DNA of 64,000 nt from Paucibacter sp. Y2R2-4 (lineage in GTDB: Bacteria; Pseudomonadota; Gammaproteobacteria; Burkholderiales; Burkholderiaceae_C). Position 1 is the stretch's first letter; each line of letters opens with the position of its first letter. The notes below the pieces were generated by a model. That model was not told the origin of the DNA and did not search any database. It saw nothing but the letters and a program-made list of their open reading frames with translations. This document shows positions 1 to 7,398 of this stretch, in pieces. The position numbers and the translations under genes are program-made. Location: contig NZ_JAJIRO010000001.1 in assembly GCF_025717535.1 (NCBI RefSeq), positions 992,001 to 1,056,000 on the forward strand. Reading direction: 5' to 3'.

Positions 1-840
1 TTCGCTGTCAAAGCGATCGAAGCCGCTGTAGCAAATGAAATGCCGGCCCTTGGCCCGGCCGATCAGGGTCAGGCCCAGCTGCGTGGCCAAGGCATGGCCC
101 ATCTGGGTGATGCCGTTGCGAGACACGATGATGGGCACGCCCATCTGGGCCGACTTCATCACCATCTCGCTGGTCAAACGGCCGGTGGTGTAGAAGCATT
201 GATGACTAGCGCCCACGCAGGCCAGCTCATCCGCATTCATCCACATCCAGCCGGCAATGCTGTCAATGGCGTTGTGGCGGCCGACATCTTCCATATGCAC
301 CAGCATCTGCTCGCCGCTGAACAGGGCGCAGCCGTGCACCGAACCGGCCTTCTTGTAGACGCTGTCGATCTTGCGCACCGTCTCGAGCATGGCGTAGAGC
401 GCCGACTGGCTCAGTCGTGAGTCTGCCGCTGAGGGCAGCCTCAGCTCGGCCACATCGGCCATCATGGCCCCGAACACCGTGCCCTGGCCGCAGCCAGTGG
501 TGACGATGCGCTGCGCCGTCTTGGCCTCGATCTGCGCGATGCCGGCTCGGGTGCGCACCGCCGCCGCGCCCACCTCCCAGTCCACGGTGATGGACTCCAC
601 CTCGCTGGCGCTTTCCACCAGGCGCTGATTGCGCAAATAACCCAGCACCAGCAACTCTGGCGCCAGGCCCAAGGTCATCAAAGTGACCAGCTCGCGCTTG
701 TCCACGAAGACGGTCAAAGGCCGCTCGGCCGGAATGCTCATGCTGCGGCGCTGGCCAAATTCATCCAGCACCATCACCTCTTGAGTCAGCGGCGCCAGGC
801 ATTGGGTCAGACGGGGCAACAGCGTTGAATTGAGCGACAT
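1..840 (-). CDS. fdhD: Formate dehydrogenase accessory sulfurtransferase FdhD (C-terminal end cut by window)
   Basis: FdhD passes sulfur from a cysteine desulfurase to the Mo/W-bis-MGD cofactor of formate dehydrogenase in the cytoplasm. The reading frame opens with ATG at 840 and is still open at position 1 after 280 codons, so only a few C-terminal residues should be missing. Family landmarks are visible: the T-T-G-C-G-Q-G-T loop near residues 115-121, the G-S-V-H-G-C segment, and the E-D-V-G-R-H-N-A-I-D signature. E. coli FdhD has a C-x-x-C pair in the first loop; here only the first Cys (C117) is present and the second position is Gly. The gene is 9 bp downstream of mobA and last in the visible formate dehydrogenase cluster, which fits its role. 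Identification is secure; the mechanistic meaning of the single Cys is inference. Confidence 0.93.
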   Translation of the reverse strand, partial: MSLNSTLLPRLTQCLAPLTQEVMVLDEFGQRRSMSIPAERPLTVFVDKRELVTLMTLGLAPELLVLGYLRNQRLVESASEVESITVDWEVGAAAVRTRAGIAQIEAKTAQRIVTTGCGQGTVFGAMMADVAELRLPSAADSRLSQSALYAMLETVRKIDSVYKKAGSVHGCALFSGEQMLVHMEDVGRHNAIDSIAGWMWMNADELACVGASHQCFYTTGRLTSEMVMKSAQMGVPIIVSRNGITQMGHALATQLGLTLIGRAKGRHFICYSGFDRFDSE

Positions 841-849
841 CAATGCGCC

Positions 850-1479
850 TCAGTCGCCATGCGACAAGGCTTCGCCCCGCTGCAGCTTTTGCAAATCATC
901 CACGGTATTGGCATTGGCAAAGGCCTGCGCATCGTCAAAGTGCACCCGCACACAGCGATGTAGACCGGCCCAAGCCATGATCTTGCTTTGCCCGCTTTGG
1001 GTGAAGCGCACCAGGCTTTCCAGCAAGCTCGCCTTCATCAAGCAAAACACCGGCTGCGCCTGGCGCCGGGTCTCTCCATCGATCTCGGCCAGGGTTTCGA
1101 CCAGCGCAATCTCAGCCTGCTCAGCCTCCAACGCCGCCGCCAAGCGAGCCACCATGTCTTCAGGGAACAGCGGCGAATCACAAGGCACGGTCACCAGATA
1201 AGGCGTTTCGCAATGCTCCAAGCCCGCCATGAAGCCGGCCAAGGGGCCAGCGAAATCGGGCAGGCTATCGGGCCAAACCGGCGCGCCAAAGGACTCATAG
1301 GCGCTCAGATTGCGATTGGCATTGATGAGGCAGGCGCCGACTTGCGGCGAAAGCCGCATCAGGGCATGCAGGGCCAAGGCCACTCCTTGGTAATTTTGCA
1401 AACCTTTGTCGACCCCGCCCATGCGGCTGCCGCGGCCACCGGCCAAAACCAAGCCGGTGATGTCTTGAGGAGAAATCAT
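850..1479 (-). CDS. mobA: Molybdenum cofactor guanylyltransferase MobA
   Basis: MobA attaches GMP to molybdopterin to make the guanine dinucleotide cofactor used by DMSO-reductase-family enzymes such as FdhA. The N-terminus carries the nucleotidyltransferase signature [18 protein letters not shown], followed by a [14 protein letters not shown] segment and V-P-C-D-S-P, all typical of MobA. The length, 209 residues, is normal for the family. The frame is open further upstream, but the ATG at 1479 puts the GTP-binding motif about 10 residues from the start and avoids overlap with tupA; the longer version would run into the tupA coding region. It lies between tupA and fdhD on the same strand, so it is probably co-expressed with the metal transporter and the enzyme. 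Confidence 0.93.
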   Translation of the reverse strand: MISPQDITGLVLAGGRGSRMGGVDKGLQNYQGVALALHALMRLSPQVGACLINANRNLSAYESFGAPVWPDSLPDFAGPLAGFMAGLEHCETPYLVTVPCDSPLFPEDMVARLAAALEAEQAEIALVETLAEIDGETRRQAQPVFCLMKASLLESLVRFTQSGQSKIMAWAGLHRCVRVHFDDAQAFANANTVDDLQKLQRGEALSHGD

Positions 1480-1513
1480 GCGCAGCGCCCTGACATCAAA
1501 ACCGTGAAAGCCA

Positions 1514-2377
1514 TCAAGGATTGGCGTTAGGGAAGAACAACTGCTCGCCGCCAATTTTGTAGGCCGCAATTTGCGCCTGACCGTCGGGCGACACCACCCA
1601 GTCCGCGAAGGCTTGCGCCAAAGCGGTCTTGGTGTGCGGATGCTTGGCCGGGTTGACCACGATCACGCCGTATTGATTGAACAAGCGCTTGTCGCCCTCG
1701 ACCAGCACCGTCAACTGGGCACGGTTCTTGAACGACAACCAAGTGCCGCGGTCGCTCAGGGTGTAGGCCTCGCTGCTGGCGGCCATATTCAGGGCCGGGC
1801 CCATACCGCAGCCACAGGCGCGGTAGTCCAGCTTGGAGCTGCCTTTGACGGCAGGATCGTCAACACCGGCCTGTTTCCAAAAACGCAGCTCCGCCGCATG
1901 GGTACCGCTCTTGTCGCCGCGAGAAATGAAGACCGTGGCGCTGTCTTGCAGCTTCTTCAAGCCCGCGACCACATCGCGCCCTTTGACCTTGGCGGGGTCA
2001 GTGCTAGGCCCGATCAGCACAAAGTCATTGAACATCACCGGGCGACGCTGCAAGCCGAAGCCCTCGGCCACAAATTTCTCTTCGGCCGCTTGGTCATGAA
2101 CGAAGACCACGTCCGCATCACCACGACGACCCACGTCCAGAGCTTGGCCCGTGCCTAAGGCCACCACACGCACATCGATACCGCTGGCACGCTTGAAGGC
2201 CGGCAGCAGGTGCGCAAACAAGCCGGACTGCTCGGTGCTGGTGGTGGAGGCCATCACGATGCTGCGATCCTGCGCCCAGGCGGAGATGCTCAGCGCGGCC
2301 CCCAAGCCCAAGGCGAACAAGGCGCGGGCGAAGTGGCGACGCGGGCCTGCAAAGCTGCGATTCAAGTCATGTCCCAT
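1514..2377 (-). CDS. tupA: Tungstate-type ABC transporter substrate-binding protein TupA
   Basis: Predicted periplasmic oxyanion receptor that delivers tungstate (possibly molybdate) to TupBC. The ATG at 2377 is preceded by a GGGAGAG ribosome binding site. A Sec signal peptide covers about residues 1-35, with an A-W-A cleavage site before QD. The [10 protein letters not shown] segment right after it corresponds to the TTTS oxyanion-binding motif of TupA proteins, and F-I-S-R-G-D-x-S-G-T-H is also family-typical. At residues 187-193, where I would expect an E-T-G-Q-G-M-G-like segment, this protein has A-C-G-C-G-M-G with two cysteines (C188, C190). The start overlaps the end of tupC by 16 bp. 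Tungstate rather than molybdate is inferred from family resemblance; binding was not shown. Confidence 0.88.
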   Translation of the reverse strand: MGHDLNRSFAGPRRHFARALFALGLGAALSISAWAQDRSIVMASTTSTEQSGLFAHLLPAFKRASGIDVRVVALGTGQALDVGRRGDADVVFVHDQAAEEKFVAEGFGLQRRPVMFNDFVLIGPSTDPAKVKGRDVVAGLKKLQDSATVFISRGDKSGTHAAELRFWKQAGVDDPAVKGSSKLDYRACGCGMGPALNMAASSEAYTLSDRGTWLSFKNRAQLTVLVEGDKRLFNQYGVIVVNPAKHPHTKTALAQAFADWVVSPDGQAQIAAYKIGGEQLFFPNANP

Positions 2378-3087
2378 TTCAACTCTCCCTTGAGAAACAG
2401 TTCGGTGCGCGGGTCCAGATCGTGCGTATTGAAAAATTCTTCGCACGGCAAATCGACGCGAATCTTGCCACGGTCCAGATAGATGACGCGGCTGGCCAAA
2501 CGCTTGGCCTGGCCGAGATTGTGGGTGCTCATCACCAAGGTCATGCCTTCGGCTTTGAAACTGGCGAGCATGGATTCAATCTCGGTCTTGGCCGAGGGAT
2601 CGAGGTTGGCCGTGGGCTCGTCCAAGAACAGTATTCGGGGCTGCCTGGCCCAAGCCCGCGCCAGGGCCAGGCGTTGCTGCTGCCCACCCGACAGCGCACG
2701 AGCCGGGCGGTCGCGCAGCCCTGCCAGACCGGCGCGCAGCAAAGCCTGTTCGGCCCGCGCCCGGCGCTCCTGTCGAGGAACTCCCGCCAGCCACAGGGCG
2801 ATCAAGAGATTGCGCCACACCGACAGGCGCAGCATGAAGGGCCGCTGAAACACCATCACTTGGGCTGCGAGCGCCTCAGGCGCGACCTCGCGCCGCCCCG
2901 ACAGTTTCACCAATCCGTGCAAGGCGCTCAAGAGACTGGTCTTGCCCGAGCCATTGGCGCCGATCAAGGCAATGAACTCGCCGGCATGAACTTGCAATGA
3001 CACCTCACTCAAGGCCTGCACATCGCCAAAACGCAGGCCCACTTGTTCGAGGCGCAGCAAGACCTTTTCGCCCAGTGCAGCGCTCAT
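2362..3087 (-). CDS. tupC: Tungstate-type ABC transporter ATP-binding protein TupC
   Basis: Cytoplasmic ATPase of the oxyanion importer. All nucleotide-binding motifs are present in 241 residues: Walker A G-A-N-G-S-G-K-T-S, a Q-loop (V-F-Q-R-P), the signature A-L-S-G-G-Q-Q-Q-R, Walker B I-L-F-L-D-E-P-T, and the H-loop S-T-H-N. The start is the ATG at 3087, which overlaps the tupB stop as ATGA. The longer open frame upstream is a shadow of tupB. The next gene, tupA, begins 16 bp before this gene ends. Such tight coupling supports one transcript for B, C and A. Confidence 0.9.
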   Translation of the reverse strand: MSAALGEKVLLRLEQVGLRFGDVQALSEVSLQVHAGEFIALIGANGSGKTSLLSALHGLVKLSGRREVAPEALAAQVMVFQRPFMLRLSVWRNLLIALWLAGVPRQERRARAEQALLRAGLAGLRDRPARALSGGQQQRLALARAWARQPRILFLDEPTANLDPSAKTEIESMLASFKAEGMTLVMSTHNLGQAKRLASRVIYLDRGKIRVDLPCEEFFNTHDLDPRTELFLKGELKWDMT

Positions 3088-3806
3088 GCCTGGCACCTCC
3101 CCTGCATCCCTTGGCGGCGCTGCAGCGTCTTCACGCCAGCGATCAGCGCATTCACCACCGCAACCATGCCCAGCAAGACCAGGCCCAAGGCCAAGGCCAG
3201 CGGCAAATCGCCCTTGCTGGTCTCCAGCGCGATGGTGGTCGTGATCACGCGGGTGAGCCCGTCGATATTGCCGCCCACAATCATCACCGCCCCCACCTCG
3301 GAGATGGCACGGCCAAAAGCGGTGAGCAAAATCGTCAGCACCGCCCAGCGCTCGTGCATCAACATCAAGCAAGCGGCGGTGAAGCGACTCGCTCCCATGG
3401 AGCGCAGCTGATCGCCGCCTTCGCGCAGGCCGTCGCCGACCAATTGCTGCGACAAGGCCGCAATCACCGGCAAGACCAAAAGGGTCTGCGCAAAAATCAT
3501 GGCCTTGGGCGTGAACAGAATGCCCCAGCTGCCCAGAGGCCCGCTGCGAGACAAAAGCAAATAGACGACCAAGCCCACCACCACCGAAGGCAGGGCCAGC
3601 AAGGTGGACATCAGACCTTGCAGCAAGCGCCGACCCGGGAAGCTAGCCACGGCCAGCCAAGCACCAAAAGCCAAACCCAGCGCCGCAGCCAAGAGACTGG
3701 CGATGCCGCTGACGTAAAGGGACAGGCCAGCCGTATGCAAAAGCACCGGGTCCGCGCTCAGCACCAATTCCCAAGCCTTGCTCAGGCTTTCTGCAAACGC
3801 ACTCAA
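3084..3806 (-). CDS. tupB: Tungstate-type ABC transporter permease TupB
   Basis: Inner-membrane permease of the TupABC system, 240 residues with about five or six hydrophobic segments, starting near residues 20-45. The conserved cytoplasmic EAA-like loop is recognisable in the A-L-S-Q-Q-L-V-G-D-G-L-R-E-G-G-D-Q-L-R-S-M-G-A-S region. No ATG is available in the N-terminal part; the best start is the TTG at 3806, 7 bp after the stop of the upstream gene and preceded by GGTGAG. The order tupB-tupC-tupA differs from the usual tupA-tupB-tupC and places the binding protein last. Confidence 0.87.
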   Translation of the reverse strand: MSAFAESLSKAWELVLSADPVLLHTAGLSLYVSGIASLLAAALGLAFGAWLAVASFPGRRLLQGLMSTLLALPSVVVGLVVYLLLSRSGPLGSWGILFTPKAMIFAQTLLVLPVIAALSQQLVGDGLREGGDQLRSMGASRFTAACLMLMHERWAVLTILLTAFGRAISEVGAVMIVGGNIDGLTRVITTTIALETSKGDLPLALALGLVLLGMVAVVNALIAGVKTLQRRQGMQGRCQA

Positions 3807-3813
3807 GCCCGAC

Positions 3814-4902
3814 TCACCCGCGCAAAACCCAATCGGTGGGCAGATTGAGCAAAAGGTTCTGAGGCTTGAGCCTCAAGCTGCCGTCGGGGCGCATTGCCAA
3901 GCCCAGATAAATCGGCTTGTCGGAGCGCGCCGGTGCATGCAGGCGGAACAAGCTGAGCAAACGCCCCAAACGCTCACTGTCGACCGCCTTGCCCTCATAC
4001 AAATCATTCAGGAGACTCATGGACTCCGCATCCAAGCCGATGTGCCAGCGCCAAGCAGAGTCGTCCACCTGAGGCAAAGGCTCGATGGTCAAGACCTCCT
4101 TGTCCGGCCCCTGCAGGAAATGGCCCAGCCACTGAGTCAACACCTGGCTCAAGGCTTTCAGGCCCGAGTGGCTGCGGATCAGTTTGAAACTCAAGCCATG
4201 AGCCAACTCTTTGTTCAGCTCATGGGTCAGATCCAGCGCATACAAGGCCGACTCACCCTGACGCCAAAAATCAGAGGCATTCTCAGGGCTCAAGACGTCG
4301 AGCAGTCCCGCCGCTGAATGGGCAAATTGCTGGCGACTGTCCAGGGCCTCCAAATCAGCGCACAAGGCACGGCCTTCGCTCAGGCTCACTCGCTGCTCGC
4401 GATAGAGCAGCTGCGCCGCACGAACCTGAAAGGCATCCTCGGAGTCTCGCTGCAGGTAGCCGAGCACCGTGGCCACCAGGGCATCGAGAAACAGCGGTGG
4501 CACCTGGATGCGTGCGCTGCGCAAGACCGTCAGGTAGTAGCCTTCCAAGCTCCCAGCAGCCAGCAAAGCCTCGCGAAAAGCCAGAAACATCTCGAAGTTG
4601 GCGCGGGCATCCTCGTCCTCTATCGCAGCAAGCTCGGCCGATCCAACTGGCGCCAAAGCCTCTTTAGACAGCACCTTGTGCAACGCAATCTCTGCAGCAC
4701 AGGATTCCGGAACCAAGGCCAATTCGGGGCGGCGAAAAATGAGCGCGAAGAATGCCGCATCCGGCCGCAACCAGCCCTGCGGGCTCAGCGACCAGGCCGA
4801 GCTCGCACCCAAATGCCAGAACACATGCAGGGGATTGGCGGGGAGTGCATCAGCCTCGAACGAGGCCATGGATTCAGCAGGCAAGGAGACAGGGCGATTC
4901 AA
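3814..4902 (-). CDS. DUF6352-like protein of the formate dehydrogenase cluster
   Basis: A 362-residue soluble protein of unknown function without signal peptide or membrane segments. The N-terminal pattern F-W-H-L-G-A-S-S...L-R-P-D-A-A-F-F...R-P-E-L-A-L-V-P-E-S-C-A-A-E resembles the Burkholderiales family that I remember being annotated DUF6352 and found beside formate dehydrogenase genes. That assignment is from memory and unverified. The open frame starts with TTG at 4902, 6 bp after the stop of the preceding gene; an ATG at 4869 is the alternative start and no ribosome binding site clearly decides. Its place between the fdh structural genes and tupB suggests a role in assembly or quality control of the enzyme, but nothing in the sequence shows a catalytic motif. 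Confidence 0.72.
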   Translation of the reverse strand: MNRPVSLPAESMASFEADALPANPLHVFWHLGASSAWSLSPQGWLRPDAAFFALIFRRPELALVPESCAAEIALHKVLSKEALAPVGSAELAAIEDEDARANFEMFLAFREALLAAGSLEGYYLTVLRSARIQVPPLFLDALVATVLGYLQRDSEDAFQVRAAQLLYREQRVSLSEGRALCADLEALDSRQQFAHSAAGLLDVLSPENASDFWRQGESALYALDLTHELNKELAHGLSFKLIRSHSGLKALSQVLTQWLGHFLQGPDKEVLTIEPLPQVDDSAWRWHIGLDAESMSLLNDLYEGKAVDSERLGRLLSLFRLHAPARSDKPIYLGLAMRPDGSLRLKPQNLLLNLPTDWVLRG

Positions 4903-4908
4903 TCCGTG

Positions 4909-5331
4909 TCACTTCTTGGGCTGCTGAGCGGGCGAGGCTGGGGGCGCCGACGCGGTGGCCACTTTGGCCGCACTTGGCGAAGTGGCCGCAGGTGCAACTG
5001 TTCCACCGGCTACCGCGCTGGCCGCCGGCTCCGGCGGGACAAAAGGTCCAGGGTCGGTGCAAGCCGGCGTCTCCACCACCGGTTGCAGTTCTTTGCCTGC
5101 GGCCTTGGCGCTCTTGCGATAGCCCTCGGCCGTGCGATTCATGGCCTGGCACAGCTGATAGGCCGAGACCTTGTCGGTCCAGGCAGTTTTAGCGGCCGTC
5201 ACAGCGGCCTTGGCCTTGGCCTCATCGCTGGGCGCAGGCAACTTGGCCAATGCAGCCGTTGAGACCACCAAGCCGAGCAAGCCCGAGATCAGGCTCAGGC
5301 CGGAGAAATGAATGGGACGCAGCAGACGCAT
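4909..5331 (-). CDS. Small secreted protein of the formate dehydrogenase cluster
   Basis: A 140-residue protein I do not recognise. The ATG at 5331 is preceded by AAAGGAAAG. Residues 1-27 form a Sec signal peptide ending in T-A-A-L-A before K, so the mature protein should be periplasmic. The mature part has an Ala/Lys-rich helical start, two cysteines (in Y-Q-L-C-Q and T-P-A-C-T-D), and a Pro/Ala/Ser-rich low-complexity tail. It sits 28 bp after the cytochrome b gene and just before the DUF6352-like gene, all on one strand. A periplasmic accessory role for the membrane-bound formate dehydrogenase is inference from position only. Confidence 0.7.
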   Translation of the reverse strand: MRLLRPIHFSGLSLISGLLGLVVSTAALAKLPAPSDEAKAKAAVTAAKTAWTDKVSAYQLCQAMNRTAEGYRKSAKAAGKELQPVVETPACTDPGPFVPPEPAASAVAGGTVAPAATSPSAAKVATASAPPASPAQQPKK

Positions 5332-5359
5332 GATGTCTTTCCTTTTGGAGTGCAGCGGT

Positions 5360-6499
5360 TCAGTGCTGGGCGGCAGGCTTGGTCGCCGCAGCAGTGCCGG
5401 CAGACGCGCCCGTCGAGCGCTGGGCCGGAATCTTGCCGGCCTTGATGTCGTCATACCAAAGCTCATGGTGCTCGCGCGCCCAGCCTTCATCGACCATGCC
5501 GGTCTTCATGCCGCGGTAAGCATCCTTCATGCCTATGGTGCCCATATAGATGTGGCCAATGAACAGCACCATCATCAAAATGGTCGCCACCGCATGAATC
5601 ATGTGGGCGATTTGCATATCGCCGCGCAGATAGGCCAGACCCGGCAGCAGCTGATCCAGCACCAGGCCGGACGCCACCACCACAAAGCCGAGCAAGAAAA
5701 CCCCGGCCCAGAACACCACTTTCTCGCCGGCATTGAATCGTTCAGACGGCACCTCATGCCCGCCAAACAAACCACCGCCCTTGAGCAGCCAAGTCAGGTC
5801 ATGCCGGTTCGGCAGGTTGTCTCGCGCAAAGGTAAAGAACACCACCAGCAAGGAGACCGCGAACAGTGGGCCGGCGAAGTTATGCGCCGTCTTCAGCGCA
5901 TAAGTCAACCAGCCAAACAGGGTGCCGCCCAAGACCGGCTGCATCAAGAACTTGCCGAACGCCATTACCAAGCCCGAAATAGCCAGCACGCTGAAGGCGA
6001 TGGCATTGCACCAATGCGCGGCGCGCTCGAAATAGGTAAAGCGCTCAATCAAGCGGCCAGTGTAAGGCTCATGACCGCCCAGCGTTCCCTTGGAAAAGTA
6101 GAACAAGGCCAAGGCCAAGACGGTGATGACAATCAAAGAGCCGCCATAAGGAATGATCCATTGATTGCGCACCTGCCGCCAGGCTTCGCCCGCTGTCGTG
6201 AAGCGCGAGCCGGGATACTGGACCATGGGCTGGATCAAGACGCCTTTTTCAGCGCCGGGCAAATTCGTCACGCCATGCTGAACGCCCGACTCGTGCACAG
6301 ACCGCCAAAATGGTGCGTTATTGCCCGGTTGCGTCTTGGCACGTTGCGCATTGCTTTCGTCCGGCTGAGGAGCGGAGGGTGCCACAAAGCCGACGGGCGC
6401 GGCGCTTTGCTGAGCCGACGCCGCAGGCTCCGGCGCTGCTTGCGCACAGGCCAAACTGACACTCAAGCCAGCGAGCAGGGAAACAATGAAACTTCGCAT
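5360..6499 (-). CDS. Formate dehydrogenase gamma subunit, cytochrome b556
   Basis: Membrane anchor that takes electrons from the Fe-S subunit to quinone. The 379-residue product has an N-terminal signal-like segment (residues 1-20), a Pro/Ala-rich periplasmic stretch to about residue 115, then four membrane helices typical of the FdnI/FdoI cytochrome b family. Haem-ligand-type histidines lie in the R-A-A-H-W-C, K-T-A-H-N-F-A-G-P and I-A-H-M-I-H-A segments, and the C-terminal G-T-I-G-M-K-D-A-Y-R-G-M-K-T-G-M-V-D-E-W-like block is diagnostic. The start is the ATG at 6499, because the longer frame upstream overlaps the lipoprotein gene. Compared with E. coli FdnI (about 217 residues) it has the long N-terminal extension common in proteobacterial FdhC-type subunits. 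Confidence 0.92.
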   Translation of the reverse strand: MRSFIVSLLAGLSVSLACAQAAPEPAASAQQSAAPVGFVAPSAPQPDESNAQRAKTQPGNNAPFWRSVHESGVQHGVTNLPGAEKGVLIQPMVQYPGSRFTTAGEAWRQVRNQWIIPYGGSLIVITVLALALFYFSKGTLGGHEPYTGRLIERFTYFERAAHWCNAIAFSVLAISGLVMAFGKFLMQPVLGGTLFGWLTYALKTAHNFAGPLFAVSLLVVFFTFARDNLPNRHDLTWLLKGGGLFGGHEVPSERFNAGEKVVFWAGVFLLGFVVVASGLVLDQLLPGLAYLRGDMQIAHMIHAVATILMMVLFIGHIYMGTIGMKDAYRGMKTGMVDEGWAREHHELWYDDIKAGKIPAQRSTGASAGTAAATKPAAQH

Positions 6500-6516
6500 G
6501 GTGGCTCCCCGAGGAC

Positions 6517-6750
6517 TCAACGCGAATAGTCGTTTTGCGCTTGATTGCGATGGCGGATCTGGGCCTCCCAGGCGGCCTTGTCCCCTGCCTTCCAACCTGG
6601 CGCGACAAAGGCCGGATTGGCGGCCTCGCTGACGCTCCACACGGTGGTGTCGCCGCCCTGTTTGCCATCCAGCTTCTGGCTGCGTTCACCGCAGCCCTGC
6701 AAGGCCAACAAGGCGCCAAGGCAGAGCAAGCCCACGCGTGCGCCGCTCAT
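6517..6750 (-). CDS. Small lipoprotein of the formate dehydrogenase cluster
   Basis: A 77-residue protein with a clear lipobox, L-L-A-L-Q-G-C, giving lipidated C20 as the mature N-terminus. The mature part is about 58 residues, Trp- and Lys-rich (T-V-W-S-V-S-E-A-A-N-P-A-F-V-A-P-G-W-K), with no known domain. Its start overlaps the fdhB stop as ATGA and it ends 17 bp before the cytochrome b gene, so it is embedded among the structural subunits. That position suggests a small accessory factor of the membrane complex. I do not recognise the family by name. Confidence 0.75.
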   Translation of the reverse strand: MSGARVGLLCLGALLALQGCGERSQKLDGKQGGDTTVWSVSEAANPAFVAPGWKAGDKAAWEAQIRHRNQAQNDYSR

Positions 6751-7385
6751 GACTTCACCTCGCTGGCAGCAGCGGCCTTCGGCGTTTGAGCGCCATCGCT
6801 GGGCTTGCCATAGGCCGTGCCCCAGCCCCAGACTTCGCTGCCTTTGCCGCGCACCAAAACGCGGTTGCGGAAGATGTCGGCCACCACATCACCGTCACCA
6901 CCCAGCAAGGCCTTGGTCGAGCACATCTCGGCACAGGCCGGCAACTTGCCCTCAGACAGGCGATTTCGCCCGTATTTCTCGTACTCGGCCTGGCTGCCAT
7001 TGGCTTCGGGCCCGCCGGCGCAGAAGGTGCACTTGTCCATCTTGCCGCGCAGGCCGAAGGTGCCATTACTGGGGAACTGCGGCGCGCCAAAGGGGCAGGC
7101 ATAAGAGCAGTAGCCGCAGCCAATGCAGATGTCTTTGTCATGCAAGACCACACCCTCGTCGGTGCGGTAAAAGCAGTTGACCGGGCAGACCGCCATGCAA
7201 GGCGCATCCGAGCAATGCATGCAGGCGACCGAGATGCTCTTCTCGCCGGCCACACCGTCATTCAAGGTGACGACGCGACGGCGGTTCACACCCCAGGGCA
7301 CATCGTGCTCGGCCTTGCAGGCTGTGACGCAGCCGTTGCACTCGATGCAACGCTCGGCGTCGCAGATGAATTTCATTCTTGCCAT
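6747..7385 (-). CDS. Formate dehydrogenase beta subunit, four-cluster ferredoxin
   Basis: Electron-transfer subunit linking FdhA to the cytochrome b subunit. The 212-residue sequence has four ferredoxin-type cysteine sets: C-I-E-C-N-G-C-x-x-A-C at the N-terminus, C-M-H-C-S-D-A-P-C-x-x-V-C-P, C-I-G-C-G-Y-C-x-x-A-C-P, and the split set C-T-F-C...C-A-E-M-C. This is the pattern of FdnH/FdsB-like subunits that hold four [4Fe-4S] clusters. It lacks the C-terminal membrane helix of E. coli FdnH. The ATG at 7385 follows a good GGAG site. It lies 13 bp after fdhA. Confidence 0.93.
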   Translation of the reverse strand: MARMKFICDAERCIECNGCVTACKAEHDVPWGVNRRRVVTLNDGVAGEKSISVACMHCSDAPCMAVCPVNCFYRTDEGVVLHDKDICIGCGYCSYACPFGAPQFPSNGTFGLRGKMDKCTFCAGGPEANGSQAEYEKYGRNRLSEGKLPACAEMCSTKALLGGDGDVVADIFRNRVLVRGKGSEVWGWGTAYGKPSDGAQTPKAAAASEVKS

Positions 7386-7398
7386 GTCAGCACTCCAA

